The position numbers and the translations under genes are program-made. The notes beneath the pieces are model-generated. The model was not told the DNA's origin, did no database searches, and worked only from the letters and a program-made list of their open reading frames with translations. Source: Dipteris shenzhenensis (lineage: Eukaryota > Polypodiophyta > Polypodiopsida > Gleicheniales). Taken from it: a stretch of 64,000 nt of DNA. The stretch lies in NCBI GenBank assembly GCA_047967505.1, contig CM106539.1. The stretch is one strand, 5' to 3'. Shown one piece after another: positions 24,613-35,547 of the stretch; the stretch's first letter is position 1, and every line of letters begins with the position of its first letter.

Positions 24613-26150
24613 TTGTGGTGAATGGTGATAGGTGAGCTGGTGTACTTTTCTACAAGGTTTGCATGATATTTGTCTTGGAGGCTATAGTTGGATTTGCATG
24701 TAGCAATAATTCATCCTTGCAGGATTTTCCAGCATAAGTTTGCCTCGACATTATAGGGTTCTAGTCCTTGGCAAGAGAACTATTAGGCCATTACATTATT
24801 TGGCATTTTGTAATGAACTTGTAGTGGATATTGGTTTGGTTCTAGCCTTTGGTTGCGAAATTTTGAAGCTTTATGTAGTAAAAAAACGTGGGACATCTTT
24901 TACCATAAATTTAGTGTTTCTAATTGCTCCAAGGATATACTTCAAGCACTAATATGAGCATATATACTTCACTTTTTGATACACTAGAGCAACCTCTTTT
25001 TGTTATTACTAGTTCCCAATGATTCTGGTTACCCTAAGACAAGGATGTAGTGAGATAATTATAGCAACGTGTGTGTTAAAAAAGGCATTGTTAATTTTTT
25101 ACAAAAAGAAGAAAGAAGTTGAATTACATTCATAAGGCCTACCATTAAGGTAATTGTATGTTTGTGTAAATAATCGAGTGGTTTGACCAATAGATGAAGT
25201 TAGTTCTTGATACAGTATGTTGTTTTGGTTTGTTTATCCATATGTGGTCTATAATTGAATCGTGAGCAATTATTGGTTGTTGAATTAATTGTGTCATATG
25301 TAATTTTGTCATAAATGTATTTAGGTCTTTAGTTTTTTTGTTAAAGTTTTTATAGTTATGTTGAAGTCTCTTATGATTGTCATTGGTGTGTTTGGTTCTA
25401 TGGTTGAAATAATATTTTGAGTGAATATAAAAGTGTAGAAGTGGATGATGAAGGAGAATTGTATATGTTTATGAGTGCAAAATTGTTCATATTGTTAGTT
25501 TTGAAGGTAATCAACAGCATTCGCAACCTTTGTTTTGTATGTATAATTCTTTTTGTAATTGCATTTCATTTTTGTAACATGTTGCAATCCCTACTCCATT
25601 TGTTTTTTGTCGGCATGTGAAGTTAATGTGTTGAATTTGTTACGCAATTCTTGAAAACAAATTATTGTGCCACTTAATAGGCTATTGACTCTTTCCCACA
25701 GCTTTCGCAGGAAGAGCAGGGTATTCTCAGTATGCAGGGTTCCGAGGCTTTTTGTCACCTACAGGTATATCAGTGTCGCCGTTTGTAGTATAAGTGTAGC
25801 TTAGGACCTCAAGTCATATTCCGGTGAGAGACATAGGCTTAAGTGTGGTAAGCAAACATAGTGCAAGCATGTGTGAAAGAATCGTGCATCATCATGGTTG
25901 GGGTAATGAAGGCTTTCGTCTTTATTGGGGGTTGAATGGTTTAGGAGGAGTTTAAGGGCTTAGAAGGAGGTTCCAAAGTTCAGAGAGAGGTTCTAGAGTT
26001 TAGAAGAGGTTCAAGGGTTAGAAGGAGGATCCAAGGTTCAGGGTAGAGTACATGGTGGAGAACTTGGCTCCCTCGTAGATCATGAAGGTCAAGGGTTGAG
26101 GAACTAAGGGTTTAGGGGGAGCATAGGAGTGGGAGAGGAAGAAGGTGTAA
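24613..26150. other. Intergenic DNA, nothing recognised
   Basis: AT-rich, short frames only. From about 25930 to 26150 there is a repetitive purine-rich pattern (GGTTCnAnGGTTnAGAAGGAGG). Confidence 0.4.
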
Positions 26151-26154
26151 GAGC

Positions 26155-26300
26155 ATGGGGGGAAAGGAGAGAGAGCAGAAGGGAGGAGGAAGGAGGAGGA
26201 GGGAGGAGGAGGAGGAGAAGGGAGGAGGAGGAGAAGTAGGAGGAGGGGGGAGAAGGAGAGGGAAAGGATGGGTTGCAAGGTTGGGGGAGAGAGGAGGAGG
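26155..26300 (+). repeat. (GGA)n-like purine-rich low-complexity tract
   Basis: About 140 bases almost entirely of G and A, built from GGAGGA and GGAGAA units. The glycine/arginine-rich frame on this strand and the proline/serine/leucine-rich frame on the other are composition artefacts. Confidence 0.9.
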
Positions 26301-26454
26301 AGTTGCAAGGTTAGGACATGATTTTGGACATGGAGTGCAAGGAAGCATGGACACTTGAGACAATTACTTGGAATACCAAAGTAGAACTCAACACAATGCC
26401 CCAAATAGTGTGGGCTTCATTCCATTATGGGGTATTTATACAAGTTGGAGAGCT

Positions 26455-26742
26455 TCTCTCTCTACATGTAGGAATTGTAAGACATTGTCTCTCTACATGT
26501 AGAACTTGCATATAGAAGTACATGTAGAACTTGCATATAGAAGTTGCATGTAGGAGTTGCAAGTTGCATGTAAGAGTTGCATGTTGAACTCGCATGTTGC
26601 ATGTTGCATGTAGGAGTTGCATGTAGAACTTGCACGATGCATGTAGGAATCACATGTAGGACTTACATGTAGGAATCGCATATAGGACTTGCATGCAGGA
26701 CGTGCATGTAGGACTTGCAAGTAGAACTTGCATGTTGAGGTG
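26455..26742 (+). repeat. Minisatellite with a 13-bp unit
   Basis: Roughly twenty units of consensus ATGTAGRAYTTGC, with variants such as ATGTAGGAGTTGC, ATATAGGACTTGC and ATGCAGGACGTGC. Units near the right end are the most regular. The unit length is not a multiple of three, and frames on the opposite strand read as repetitive Cys/Thr/Ser/Tyr/Met peptides without meaning. It stops about 20-40 bases before the reverse-transcriptase relic. Confidence 0.9.
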
Positions 26743-26762
26743 AATGGGAACTCCTACAAAAC

Positions 26763-27290
26763 CTCAAGAGTGTATTCAAATATAAGGATGATATCCTTAT
26801 GGTGAACATTGACACTCCATTAGCCTCTTTCAAAAATAAGCACAATCATGAAAAGGATCCATGGTGGACTTTCCCCCTCCAATTTCTAGAAATGAAGGAC
26901 ACCACAATGTCTAGAACACCAGATGTGAATGGGCAATTGATTGGATTAAAGGTAAACTTCCTGACTATGTCAATCACCATCACACAAAAAGACAATGGAT
27001 TGGCAGTCACTAATAGATATGATAAGACGGATTCCCTAACATATTCGGTTTGCAAGTACTTATGGGCCTATAGTAATAGACCTAAGTCTTTCTAAGGGAA
27101 GGTGATATTATCACAAGTAATGCCACATTTTCAACATGCAAAAGGAAGACTTCAATGCATTCTTGTAGATCAAGAATCTCATCAATATGTTTGAACATAA
27201 TGGATTTAAAAAGGAGAGAAACCGGAGATTGGAAAAGGAGTTCTTGGGACAAAAATTCATGGATGTACCTTTGACTTGAAAAAGATCCAG
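26763..27290 (+). pseudogene. Reverse-transcriptase relic, possibly Penelope-like
   Basis: A plus-strand frame reads VFKYKDDILMVNID, with YKDD at 26781-26792 in the position of the catalytic YxDD box. It continues for about 100 codons through WWTFPLQFLEMKDTT, LTMSITITQKDNGLAVTNRY, DKTDSLTYSV and YSNRPKSF. After a stop at 27093 the likely continuation lies in another frame (EDFNAFL, then after a stop, INMFEHNGFKKERNRRLEKE). The succession YxDD, FLxMxI-like strand, YDK, SN-P and a DF...L...GF helix resembles the thumb side of Penelope-like reverse transcriptases. No upstream RT motifs and no GIY-YIG domain were found. The RT identity is fairly good; the Penelope assignment is tentative. Confidence 0.5.
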
Positions 27291-27524
27291 ATATGGATTG
27301 GTAAATAGTTCCAATTTGACACAATAAATGACTCTGCTTCCACTCTATTCTCATTTGTTTGTACTTCATGCAATAATCTGACCCACTTCTAGTTAAGGGG
27401 TGGACCACTGCCCTCACTAGGAAAATGTCTTGGACCTATAGGTTTGCAGTCGGAAGAACCACCCCCCCCAAACACACACACAAGGAGTATGTCTCGGACC
27501 TACTGTAGGCTTGTGGTCAGAGGG

Positions 27525-27548
27525 AACAAACACACACACACACACACT
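27525..27548 (+). repeat. (CA)n microsatellite
   Basis: A short ACACACAC run, preceded at 27469-27482 by another. Both follow a similar phrase (ATGTCTTGGACCTATAGG / ATGTCTCGGACCTACTG), so a block of about 60 bases is duplicated. Confidence 0.75.
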
Positions 27549-27589
27549 TCCTACCCCTTTCTCCCTTTGTTTAAACCCCGGCTCCTTTG

Positions 27590-28460
27590 TTTTCCCACCT
27601 TACAAAACCATTTTTTAGTTTTCCCTTTAATTTCTTGTTCAATTTTTTACTTCTTAATTTTCCTTTTTTTTCCCTTAACCTTTTCTAATTTTCTTAATTT
27701 GTTTATTATTTTCTTAAATTTACTTTCCTTAACTAATTTTCTCCTTTTTTCTAATTTCCCATTTATCTCCTTTGTTCTCCCTTATTATAACTATTATTCT
27801 ACTTTCTTCCTTTTTTCCCCTTCCCAATTTCCTTTCTTCTTAAGTTTTTAATTTTTTCCTTCTTATTTTCCTATTTTTCTATTTTCTAATTTTATTGTTT
27901 TTTTTAAATTCCCTCCTTATCTCCTATTTTATTTCCTTTTTTCCTCTTTTAATTCTTTGTTTCCTTAAATTTTCTTGTATTTTTTATTTCTTAAATTCTT
28001 TTTTATTTGTGCTAGTTAATGGTTTCCGTTTTACTCATATTTTCTTAATGTTTCTTCCTTTTTATAAAACTAATTCTTCTTTCCTAAATTTTTCCTTTAT
28101 TTTTTTACTTACCCGAATTTTCCTACTTCCTTAATTTTTAAAGAAAGGAACCCTTACTTATCTTTGCATCCTTTTAAATCATTCTTATTCTCTTACCTTC
28201 TTAGTTTTTTAAAATAAATTCTTTCCTTTCCTTTTAATTCCCCTTTCCCAAACTTACTACATTTTTTCCCCTACTTTTATTTTTCCTTCCTTTATTATCT
28301 TTTATAAAGCCTTTTAATTATATTTACGTAAAACCTCGACTTCACGATTTTTTAGTACCTTCTCAAAACTACCTTTTTTAATTCCTAGTATTTAAACCAC
28401 CCTCCCCACGTTTAACGCCGCCCCGCAAGTTACCACCCCCCCCTCCTTCTTGACTACATG
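27590..28460 (+). repeat. G-poor, pyrimidine-rich low-complexity tract (about 0.9 kb)
   Basis: The plus strand is dominated by T and C with some A and very few G, made of endlessly varied TTTTCTTAATTT / CCTTTTTTCC words. The Phe/Leu/Ser-rich frames here reflect the composition. A similar but shorter stretch lies at 32465-32645. Confidence 0.85.
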
Positions 28461-29655
28461 CTTCCCCACCCCTTATCTCTCCATTTTTCCTATCTCTATA
28501 ACTCCCTTGACTCCGAGATTGTATGCCTCCCTATCCTGCTATTTCACTTTAATCGCACGCCTCCCCATTTCTCTATTTCCCTAACTCCCCGACCCCCTTA
28601 CCTATTTAAATGGAACTGCACTCCACTTCTACCCACTGCAAAGCTCTTGCCTCTAAGTATTACACCCCCTGCTGCCCCTGTCTACCTCTGCTCTATGGCC
28701 TGCTCCATCCTCTCAATCAAGGCTATGCTATCGCTTTCTACTATGACTGTGGTACCTCTCCTCTCTATGCACATTCACTCCAGACGACAGCGTCTTTTCC
28801 CTTCTCTGGACTACACTCCCACCCTTCTGTGTTGCTGTTGCTCCAAGCTCCCTTAGCCTCGACTATTGCGCTGACTTGAAAGACCCGACCCTCTTGCTGC
28901 AGCTCCTTTAATTCCCCCTGGCACACATGTGCTGTAAGTCTTGATATAAGGAGAGATACGCTCCTGGTTTGTTTCCTTTGGGTGAAATGTACTTGAATGC
29001 ACATATGGTACTAGAAAAATAGCCCAAAGTAAGTGGGGAGGGTTAAACCCTTTGAATAAGGCCTTCTAAATAACTATTTTTGACTAGGACCTTTCAAAAG
29101 CATCCTTGCTACTTGCCTAATATATATTTATACATCTACTTGTGGACTTGTAGACCTTTATAAGAGGAGACAAAAAGATAATCCATAGACTTTGGATGAC
29201 TTCTATCCCTTGGGGTAGGATCAATTTATTTAGATTGGCAAGTATATAGTTATATATGTATATACACTTTTGATATACTTTTAATGGAGTACATAATTAT
29301 ATATATAGCGGCAGGGGTATATGCATCCATATAATACATGGTATTTAGATATAACACACATGAACCTATCACCATCCTTGAAAATGGGCCAATCATCTTG
29401 GAAATTCGACATGTACACAATTAACCTTAGGTCAGAGGATAGTTCATCCAACATGGCCTCCCTTAAAAAATTTGCCCATGAACACTAGATGTATTTGGAC
29501 TGGCGTAATACGTGGGAAGGGTAGAACAAAATACCCCTTTGTGGATATTATCCCATTAAAGCATGTTTCTTTTTACAATTTTGGTTGTAGGTATATGTGT
29601 ATATACCTACATACATATATATGCATATATGTGTGGGGGGGGGGGTATATATATG
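28461..29655. other. Intergenic DNA, nothing recognised
   Basis: Begins CT-rich and becomes AT-rich. A poly(G) run of about 12 occurs near 29634-29645 between TATATA-rich stretches. No supported gene. Confidence 0.4.
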
Positions 29656-29669
29656 TACATAGATATATA

Positions 29670-31842
29670 AATATGGAGGAACTTAATCATATCCGGTGAT
29701 ATGTAATACTTTGACCAATGATATAGAAGCAATATTTATATATAAAAAAGGAAAAACTCCAATTATGAAGACACCCCATTATCCTTTAGTCCATGTCCGA
29801 GGGACGAAGTAATTGGATTGGAATAAAAAGGGATAATGTTGCTCTTTTATGGAAGTATAGGGAACTCCTCTTTTTGTTTATTGGAATTTAGGAGCAAAAA
29901 TATGCACTGTGTTTTACCCAACAAGGGAGTAGATGTGCCCCCTCTGGCATCCCATGGTAATTTGAGCTAGGATGGTGCCAAGATGCTTAACCCCACCTTT
30001 TGCATAGAGCTGCGTGGATTAATCAAGTAGCCATGGTCTATGCCCAAAAATCCTTATGTCATCTCGCACTTTGGGCCAAAGAAGTACCCTGAGAGTATGT
30101 GCTCGCAACGTTGTGATTGACATTGCCAAACTCACACAAGACTCTCCTCCCTTGAGCCCATCTCCGTACAGACTCATACAATTCACTCTGCAGATGCGAT
30201 CTGTAACTTTCTAACTTACAACCATTGGCAGACAAGCAAGGTGCTAGGTCACTGCTCGCTAGAGGTGTGACACACTTCCAAGAAGCTTTGCACCTCACAA
30301 TGGAGCCCGACCAAGTATTTTTATATTAAGAGAAACTAAGAGGTTTCATTTAGTAAGGGAGTTCCTCCTCCCATTGTTGCTTCAGGCCCTCAAGGTGAAG
30401 ATGCCCTTCTTTAGCATGGACATGCATTGCAAGGGCTCGATCCATGTCTAGCCATTGCTTCTAGGAGAGGGTGAATGCTTGTAACAAGTGCAGTGATGCT
30501 AGCCAGAGTGATGTTGACCAAGGTCTAGTCTATGACAGATGAAGAAGACACGTTTGATTCTTTATATTACCTCCCATCACTATAGGAATAGCAGACCAAC
30601 AAAGCTTAGTCGGGTTCGTGTCTGCATGATGATGACGTGTTGGCTCCATAACACACATAGCTGTTGGGGAGCGACTTGGAAGGTTCATAACACCTGGCCA
30701 AGACCTACCATGGGCTTATTGGTGGTAAGAGTGCCAATGGGTGCTAACTAGCATAAGATTGATCCAAGTCTCAGTCTTCTAATAGTCCATGGTGTGGAAA
30801 CTATGTGTACGTTCATGATGCTATATTCTAAATTTTCTCATGTTAAGACTCTACTCTTCCTGAGCCTAGAAGACTCTTACTTTCAGTAAAGTGACATTTT
30901 GCCTTGCTCATTGCTTGGGATTGACACACTGTTGGCAAGGATTCACAAGTCCCCTCAGTCCTAAGCTATTAGGATGCTACATGTTAGACCACAGTTGAAG
31001 CACAAACATTATGTGGATCTGTAGTACCTGCATGCTACTTGCAGTACTACTAGTTACATTGTTGGTACCATCCTGAGCGTGATGCACCACTGGGACCATG
31101 GTAAGTGGGATTGAGAGGGGAGCAGTGTCATCCCTTACCTATTGTAGTTGGAAAGGTCTCATGTGCTTAGCACAAGTAGTTTATAGATGCTAGGCTGCTA
31201 TCTAATACGCCATGTCCCATAGTGGAAATATCATCGACCAAAACACACGTAAAAGTGGTGATAGATGACGAGGAGTACATCTAAAGCCATTTGGAATTGG
31301 CATAGATCCCTTAGCCTAGCTTCAAATTTTGAAGATGGCCATGGAGGAGAACAAATATGAATCCTTCTGATGGCCCCCATAGTCTCAAGGTGGAGGAACC
31401 CATTGGTAGGCCCTTAATTTACACATTACGAACCTCAGTTTGTCTTGTGTGCATGACATTGTCTTGTGGTACTTGCATCCTATTCACTAACACGTGCTTT
31501 GTAAAATTTTACATGAAGTTCTAGTATGGGAATAGGAGTAGGAGATATTTTGGTGTTGGTGGATATATGTGGGGGGTCTGCATGCATAATTTTGGCATTA
31601 TGAACAAAATTAGCAAATCGTGGAACCAAGAGGGTTACTTGTGGATAGAAAAGTAGAAGATTAAGAGAACCATAACGACCTGGTTTTGCCAACTTGGCCC
31701 CTTTATTAAACCATAGCTTATATGTTGGGATTTACGAGATCCTAGTCATAACATTTTTGCCCCCCAAAAATTGGAATTTTTTGGAAAAATGTTTGCTTTT
31801 AATTTCTAAGAAATGGGGTATCCAAGGAGAACTTTTTATACT
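29670..31842 (+). repeat. Right copy of the 2.2-2.4-kb dispersed direct duplication
   Basis: Second copy of the block at 22070-24508, about 7.4 kb downstream. Homology begins near a TATATATAAATAT stretch before GGAACTTAATCATATC and stops after GGAGAACTTTTTATA. The junction sequences show no obvious TG...CA ends, so LTR status is unproven. Confidence 0.88.
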
Positions 31843-32373
31843 AAACCTAGAACAAGAGTTAGTACTTGAGCATGGTTGAACCAACATAATGAAAAATGGG
31901 AATTTTTTGTTACTTCATTTACTTGCTCAAAACACTAGCAAGATTGAATCATTAGTAGATTGTTAAACTAGCAAACTCATAAAAGAAGGAACTACCCTTT
32001 CAAGATTGTTCCCTCTAATACAAAGTTAACATATTTTTGGCTAGCTAGATCTACTACCTATTAAATAGATAACTGAGATTGTGCAGCTTGATTTTTAGTT
32101 TTTGTAATAGATCTCTTTTATTTCATTGAATTCAGTATTTAAAAATATTTTACAAAAAATTATCTTATTTTACAACTTATTAAGCTAGTTGTGAAAACAT
32201 CTATTCAGTCTATCATATTCCAATCCAATTAATTAATTAGTTTTGGTGCATGGAGGCTTAATTGAGCTATGCTTATCTATGGGTTAATTTATATATGTAT
32301 TAATTAAGCTATGTTTCTAGCTTAATTTGTTCTATGCATAGACTATGTTCAAGGGGGGCTTCCCCAAACATTC

Positions 32374-32440
32374 AAGAAAAGATTTGAACCCAAAACCTTC
32401 TTATTTACATGAGTGAGCCATACCACTAAGCTATAATGCA
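32374..32440 (-). other. tRNA-like Pol III promoter pair (SINE head or tRNA pseudogene)
   Basis: On the minus strand TAGCTTAGTGGTATGGC (32433-32417) fits an A box and GGGTTCAAATC (32391-32381) fits a B box, at tRNA-like spacing. A proper cloverleaf is not seen: the anticodon and acceptor stems do not pair well. It is probably a tRNA-derived SINE head or a dead tRNA. Confidence 0.45.
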
Positions 32441-32464
32441 ATATTATATCCCATTCTCTTGTAA

Positions 32465-32645
32465 TCGTATTATAATTGCTCCCTCATCCCCCTCCCCCTT
32501 TGAGATGTCCTTCCTCTTTAATAAATGGTTCCCCCCCCCCTAATCTCACGTCCCTCCTTCTTTAATGCCCCCCTCTTTATATATTAATTTAATCATGCGT
32601 GCCCCTCTTCCTTTTCACCCCTCTTCCTTTCTCCATGACTAATTA
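32465..32645 (+). repeat. C/T-rich low-complexity tract
   Basis: Long C and CT runs (CCCTCATCCCCCTCCCCCTT, a run of about 12 C near 32531, CCCCTCTTCCTTTTCACCCC) separated by short AT pieces. Confidence 0.75.
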
Positions 32646-33059
32646 ATAGGACTTTCTCGTTTTTCATCTCATAGGGTCTTTGGTACTTCTTAACAGGCCA
32701 AATTGATACTTTGATTAACACTTTGAGGAAAAGGAACACAACCATCAAATCAGAATCAAACACACCATAGAGTAAACACTTTCCTTAAATTAAGTGTAAA
32801 ACACAAAGCATTCATAAAAGAGTCAAAGTAGGTGACGTTGAAAAAAAGGGTCAATAAGTAAATTAGGACTTGCTCTATAAAATTTTAAAGCGTTGGTATA
32901 TCCCTCGATATAATCTTTGGTATAACTATCATATAAGCATTAATAATTCTACTTAAGAAACCTAGGAAACTAGCAATAAAAGTTTCATCTCAATCCTTTA
33001 TGTCGCCAACCCATAACCTTTCCCATTGGCCCCTCTCACCTGCAAAACCTCATTTGCAC
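32646..33059. other. Intergenic DNA, nothing recognised
   Basis: AT-rich single-copy-looking sequence without open frames of note. Confidence 0.35.
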
Positions 33060-35185
33060 CTCTATCCCTCTTTCCATTCCAAAGAAGCCATTTTTCATTG
33101 GTTTCATAAAAATGTGTGGGTAAAGGCCCTTTATTTAGGCTGAAGTCATGGCCATTTAAGCATTCGAATCCAGTTGTCTCTCCAATTCAACCTTGGATGG
33201 TCTTTTTAAAAATTCCCCTAACAAAGGAGCCGTTTTTCACTAGTTTGACAAAAATGGGTGGGTAAAGGCACTCAAATTGGAAATAAAGAATGCAATTCCC
33301 TCATAATTTAAACTATTGAGCTCTTAATAAGGCCATTTAAGCCTTGGAATCCACATCATGTCTAATTCAACCATGGATGGTCATTTTTCTTGTTTTGGGA
33401 TCCATCATCCATGTTTCATAGATTGGCTAGATAAAGTCCATTGAGTTAGGAAAAGACCCTCATAATATAAGTAAATGATCTTATGACGGTCTTTTTCCAC
33501 ACTTTCCCTCCCAAAGGAGCAAATTTTCACCAGTCTAGCCAAAGCTAGAGTCAATGAAAATATGCAAGGACCTTATAATTGACGGTATTAAGCTTGTGGA
33601 AAGTTCTTTTAAGCATTGTAATTAACTTGTCCCTTTGACCCCCACCATGGATGGTATTTTTTCACACTTTCCCTACCAAAGTGGTCAATTCTCATTGGTC
33701 TAGCAAAAATGGGTGATTAAAGACCCTCGTGAGTGCACACGTCCCTCATAATTGATAAGATTGCTCTTGTGGAAAGTCCATATAAGAATTAGAATGAAAG
33801 AAAATGGTATGCAATAATAGATAGCAATGAAACACAACTATGCAATAGAAAACTCGAGAGAATAAAAATTTAATATACAAAAAATTGCTAATACAACTAA
33901 TGGCTAGTATGTTGTCCACATGTGCACCCTCAATAGAGAGCTTTAATGGTGATTTGGATAGATGCTAGATGGATGACTATGAGCATTGAAGATCCGTGAT
34001 AACTCAAGACAAGATGGGCAACTAATATATAGTGTGCCATGTAGGCCGATCAAACTGCTGACCACATATACAGATCCTTCAGAAGTGGTACAGTAAAGCC
34101 AACTATAGATCATATAAAGGTTGTACCATCAGGTCGCCCCCTTGGGCCTCTGACTTCTTGGGGGGACAATGCCCCCCAAACCCCCCAGTGAGGTTCTCAA
34201 GCTCTATCCCGCTCGATTAAATGTCAAGCCCATGTAGGCCGTAACAGTGTGGCCTATGAACTAAGACACCTTCTAGTGTCTAAATTGGGGACCTCCCAAT
34301 ATGCGGTGCCCATCATCGCTTCTCCTCATGTGAACTCCTTACATAATCGCGCACTTTGAATACTAGTGCCTAACTTACATGAGAGGTGGACGTATGAGCT
34401 AACTCTAACATGAAATCTACTAACCCCTCCAATTTCCTTCCAAATAGCCATTTTTCAATAGTTTAACCAAAATAGGTGGGTAAAGGCCCTTGAGGAAAAG
34501 ATTCTAAAAGGACCTCATGATTGATGGGATTGATCTTATAAAAATACAATTTAAGCCCAAAAATTCACTTTCCACTCCACTTCAACCATGGATGGTATTT
34601 TAATTTTCCAAGTCTTTCTTTATTAGTTTGGCCAAAATGGGTGCGTCAAAGTGCTCAAAAAAAGAGTGTGTAAAAATTGGAATCTAGTTTCCTCTCTAAT
34701 TCAATCAAGGATGGTGTTTATTTACACTTTTCCTACCAATAGAACAATGTATTACTAGTTTAGCCAAAATAGGTTAGTAAAGGCTCTTGATTCAAGCAAC
34801 AACGGAGCAAGATCCTCATACTTGATGGTATTCATATTTTGGAAATTTCATTTAGAGATTTTCAAAAGTCCCTTGAGTTGGGAATTGAGTATGCAAGGGC
34901 CAAATAATTCATGGGATTGAGTTATTTTAAAGGGCTTATAAGCATTGGAATCCTTGCCCTTCTAGTTAAAGGAAGGATGGTCTTTTCTCACGCTTTCCCT
35001 ACAAAGGTCAATTATTAATTTTACTTGACCAAAAATGGGTGGGTAAAGGCTCTTGAGTCAAGGAAATAAAGATGATAAATTAATGTGCAAAGCCATGGAC
35101 TTTGATGGGGTTGAGCTTGTGGCAAGGCCATTGAAACATTGGAATCCATTTCACCCCTTGAATAGACCATGGATGTGGTCAAATT
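33060..35185 (+). repeat. Diverged tandem repeat array (about 0.11-0.27-kb units), interrupted once
   Basis: The phrase TTTTCAnTnGTTTnnCnAAAA followed by TGGGTGGGTAAAGGCnCT recurs near 33121, 33262, 33431, 33541, 33718, 34480, 34645, 34777 and 35043. It alternates with ACCATGGATGGTnTTTT (near 33193, 33372, 33644, 34588, 34706, 34973, 35166) and GGGATTGAGCTTnTGGAAA. About nine diverged units can be counted. A 0.65-kb unrelated block (about 33785-34430) splits the array. No coding function. Confidence 0.8.
33785..34430. other. Unrelated block interrupting the tandem array
   Basis: Lacks the array motifs. It contains GGGGGGACAATGCCCCCCAA and AACCCCCCAGTGAGG, wording reminiscent of LTR sequence in plant retroelements, but no TG...CA-bounded unit or flanking duplication could be confirmed. 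Confidence 0.4.
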
Positions 35186-35547
35186 ATATTTAAAATTTTA
35201 GCCACATCAAAAATTCAAAATTTTGTACTTATATCAAGCATTATTTTGAATCTTCTTTGATGTCTATAGAAGCACTTTGTATTTGTGTCTAGATTGACTC
35301 TTCTGCACGTATATGAGCTACCTAAAAGGATACAAGATTTTCCCTCATGGTAGACCATTCCTTGAAACCTTGAGAAAAAAAAAGTCTTTATTTACACAAT
35401 TATAGTAGCACTCCTGTAACAATAAATTATGCTTTGATTTCTTCATAGCTAGTGACATCTTGGTTTGGGTAGGAATCTTTTGTAAATTTACATTATTTGA
35501 TTTACAAGCCTTGGTTGACTTTTGGGGGATATTTTAGAACATATTTA
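35186..35547. other. Intergenic DNA, nothing recognised
   Basis: AT-rich; no gene or repeat structure seen. Confidence 0.35.

Noticed and set aside
26018-26404. 128-codon proline/leucine/serine-rich minus-strand frame
   Set aside because: It is the antisense of the GGA-rich tract; composition explains it.
26455-26742. CRISPR array candidate
   Set aside because: The repeat units are 13 bp and contiguous without spacers, in plant nuclear DNA; it is a minisatellite.
27444-28134. Phe/Leu/Ser-rich plus-strand frames resembling membrane proteins
   Set aside because: Hydrophobic codons follow from the TTT/CTT-rich tract; no conserved structure.
22070-31842. The duplicated 2.2-2.4-kb blocks as LTRs of one giant element
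   Set aside because: No TG...CA ends, primer site or purine tract could be found at the borders; kept only as a duplication.
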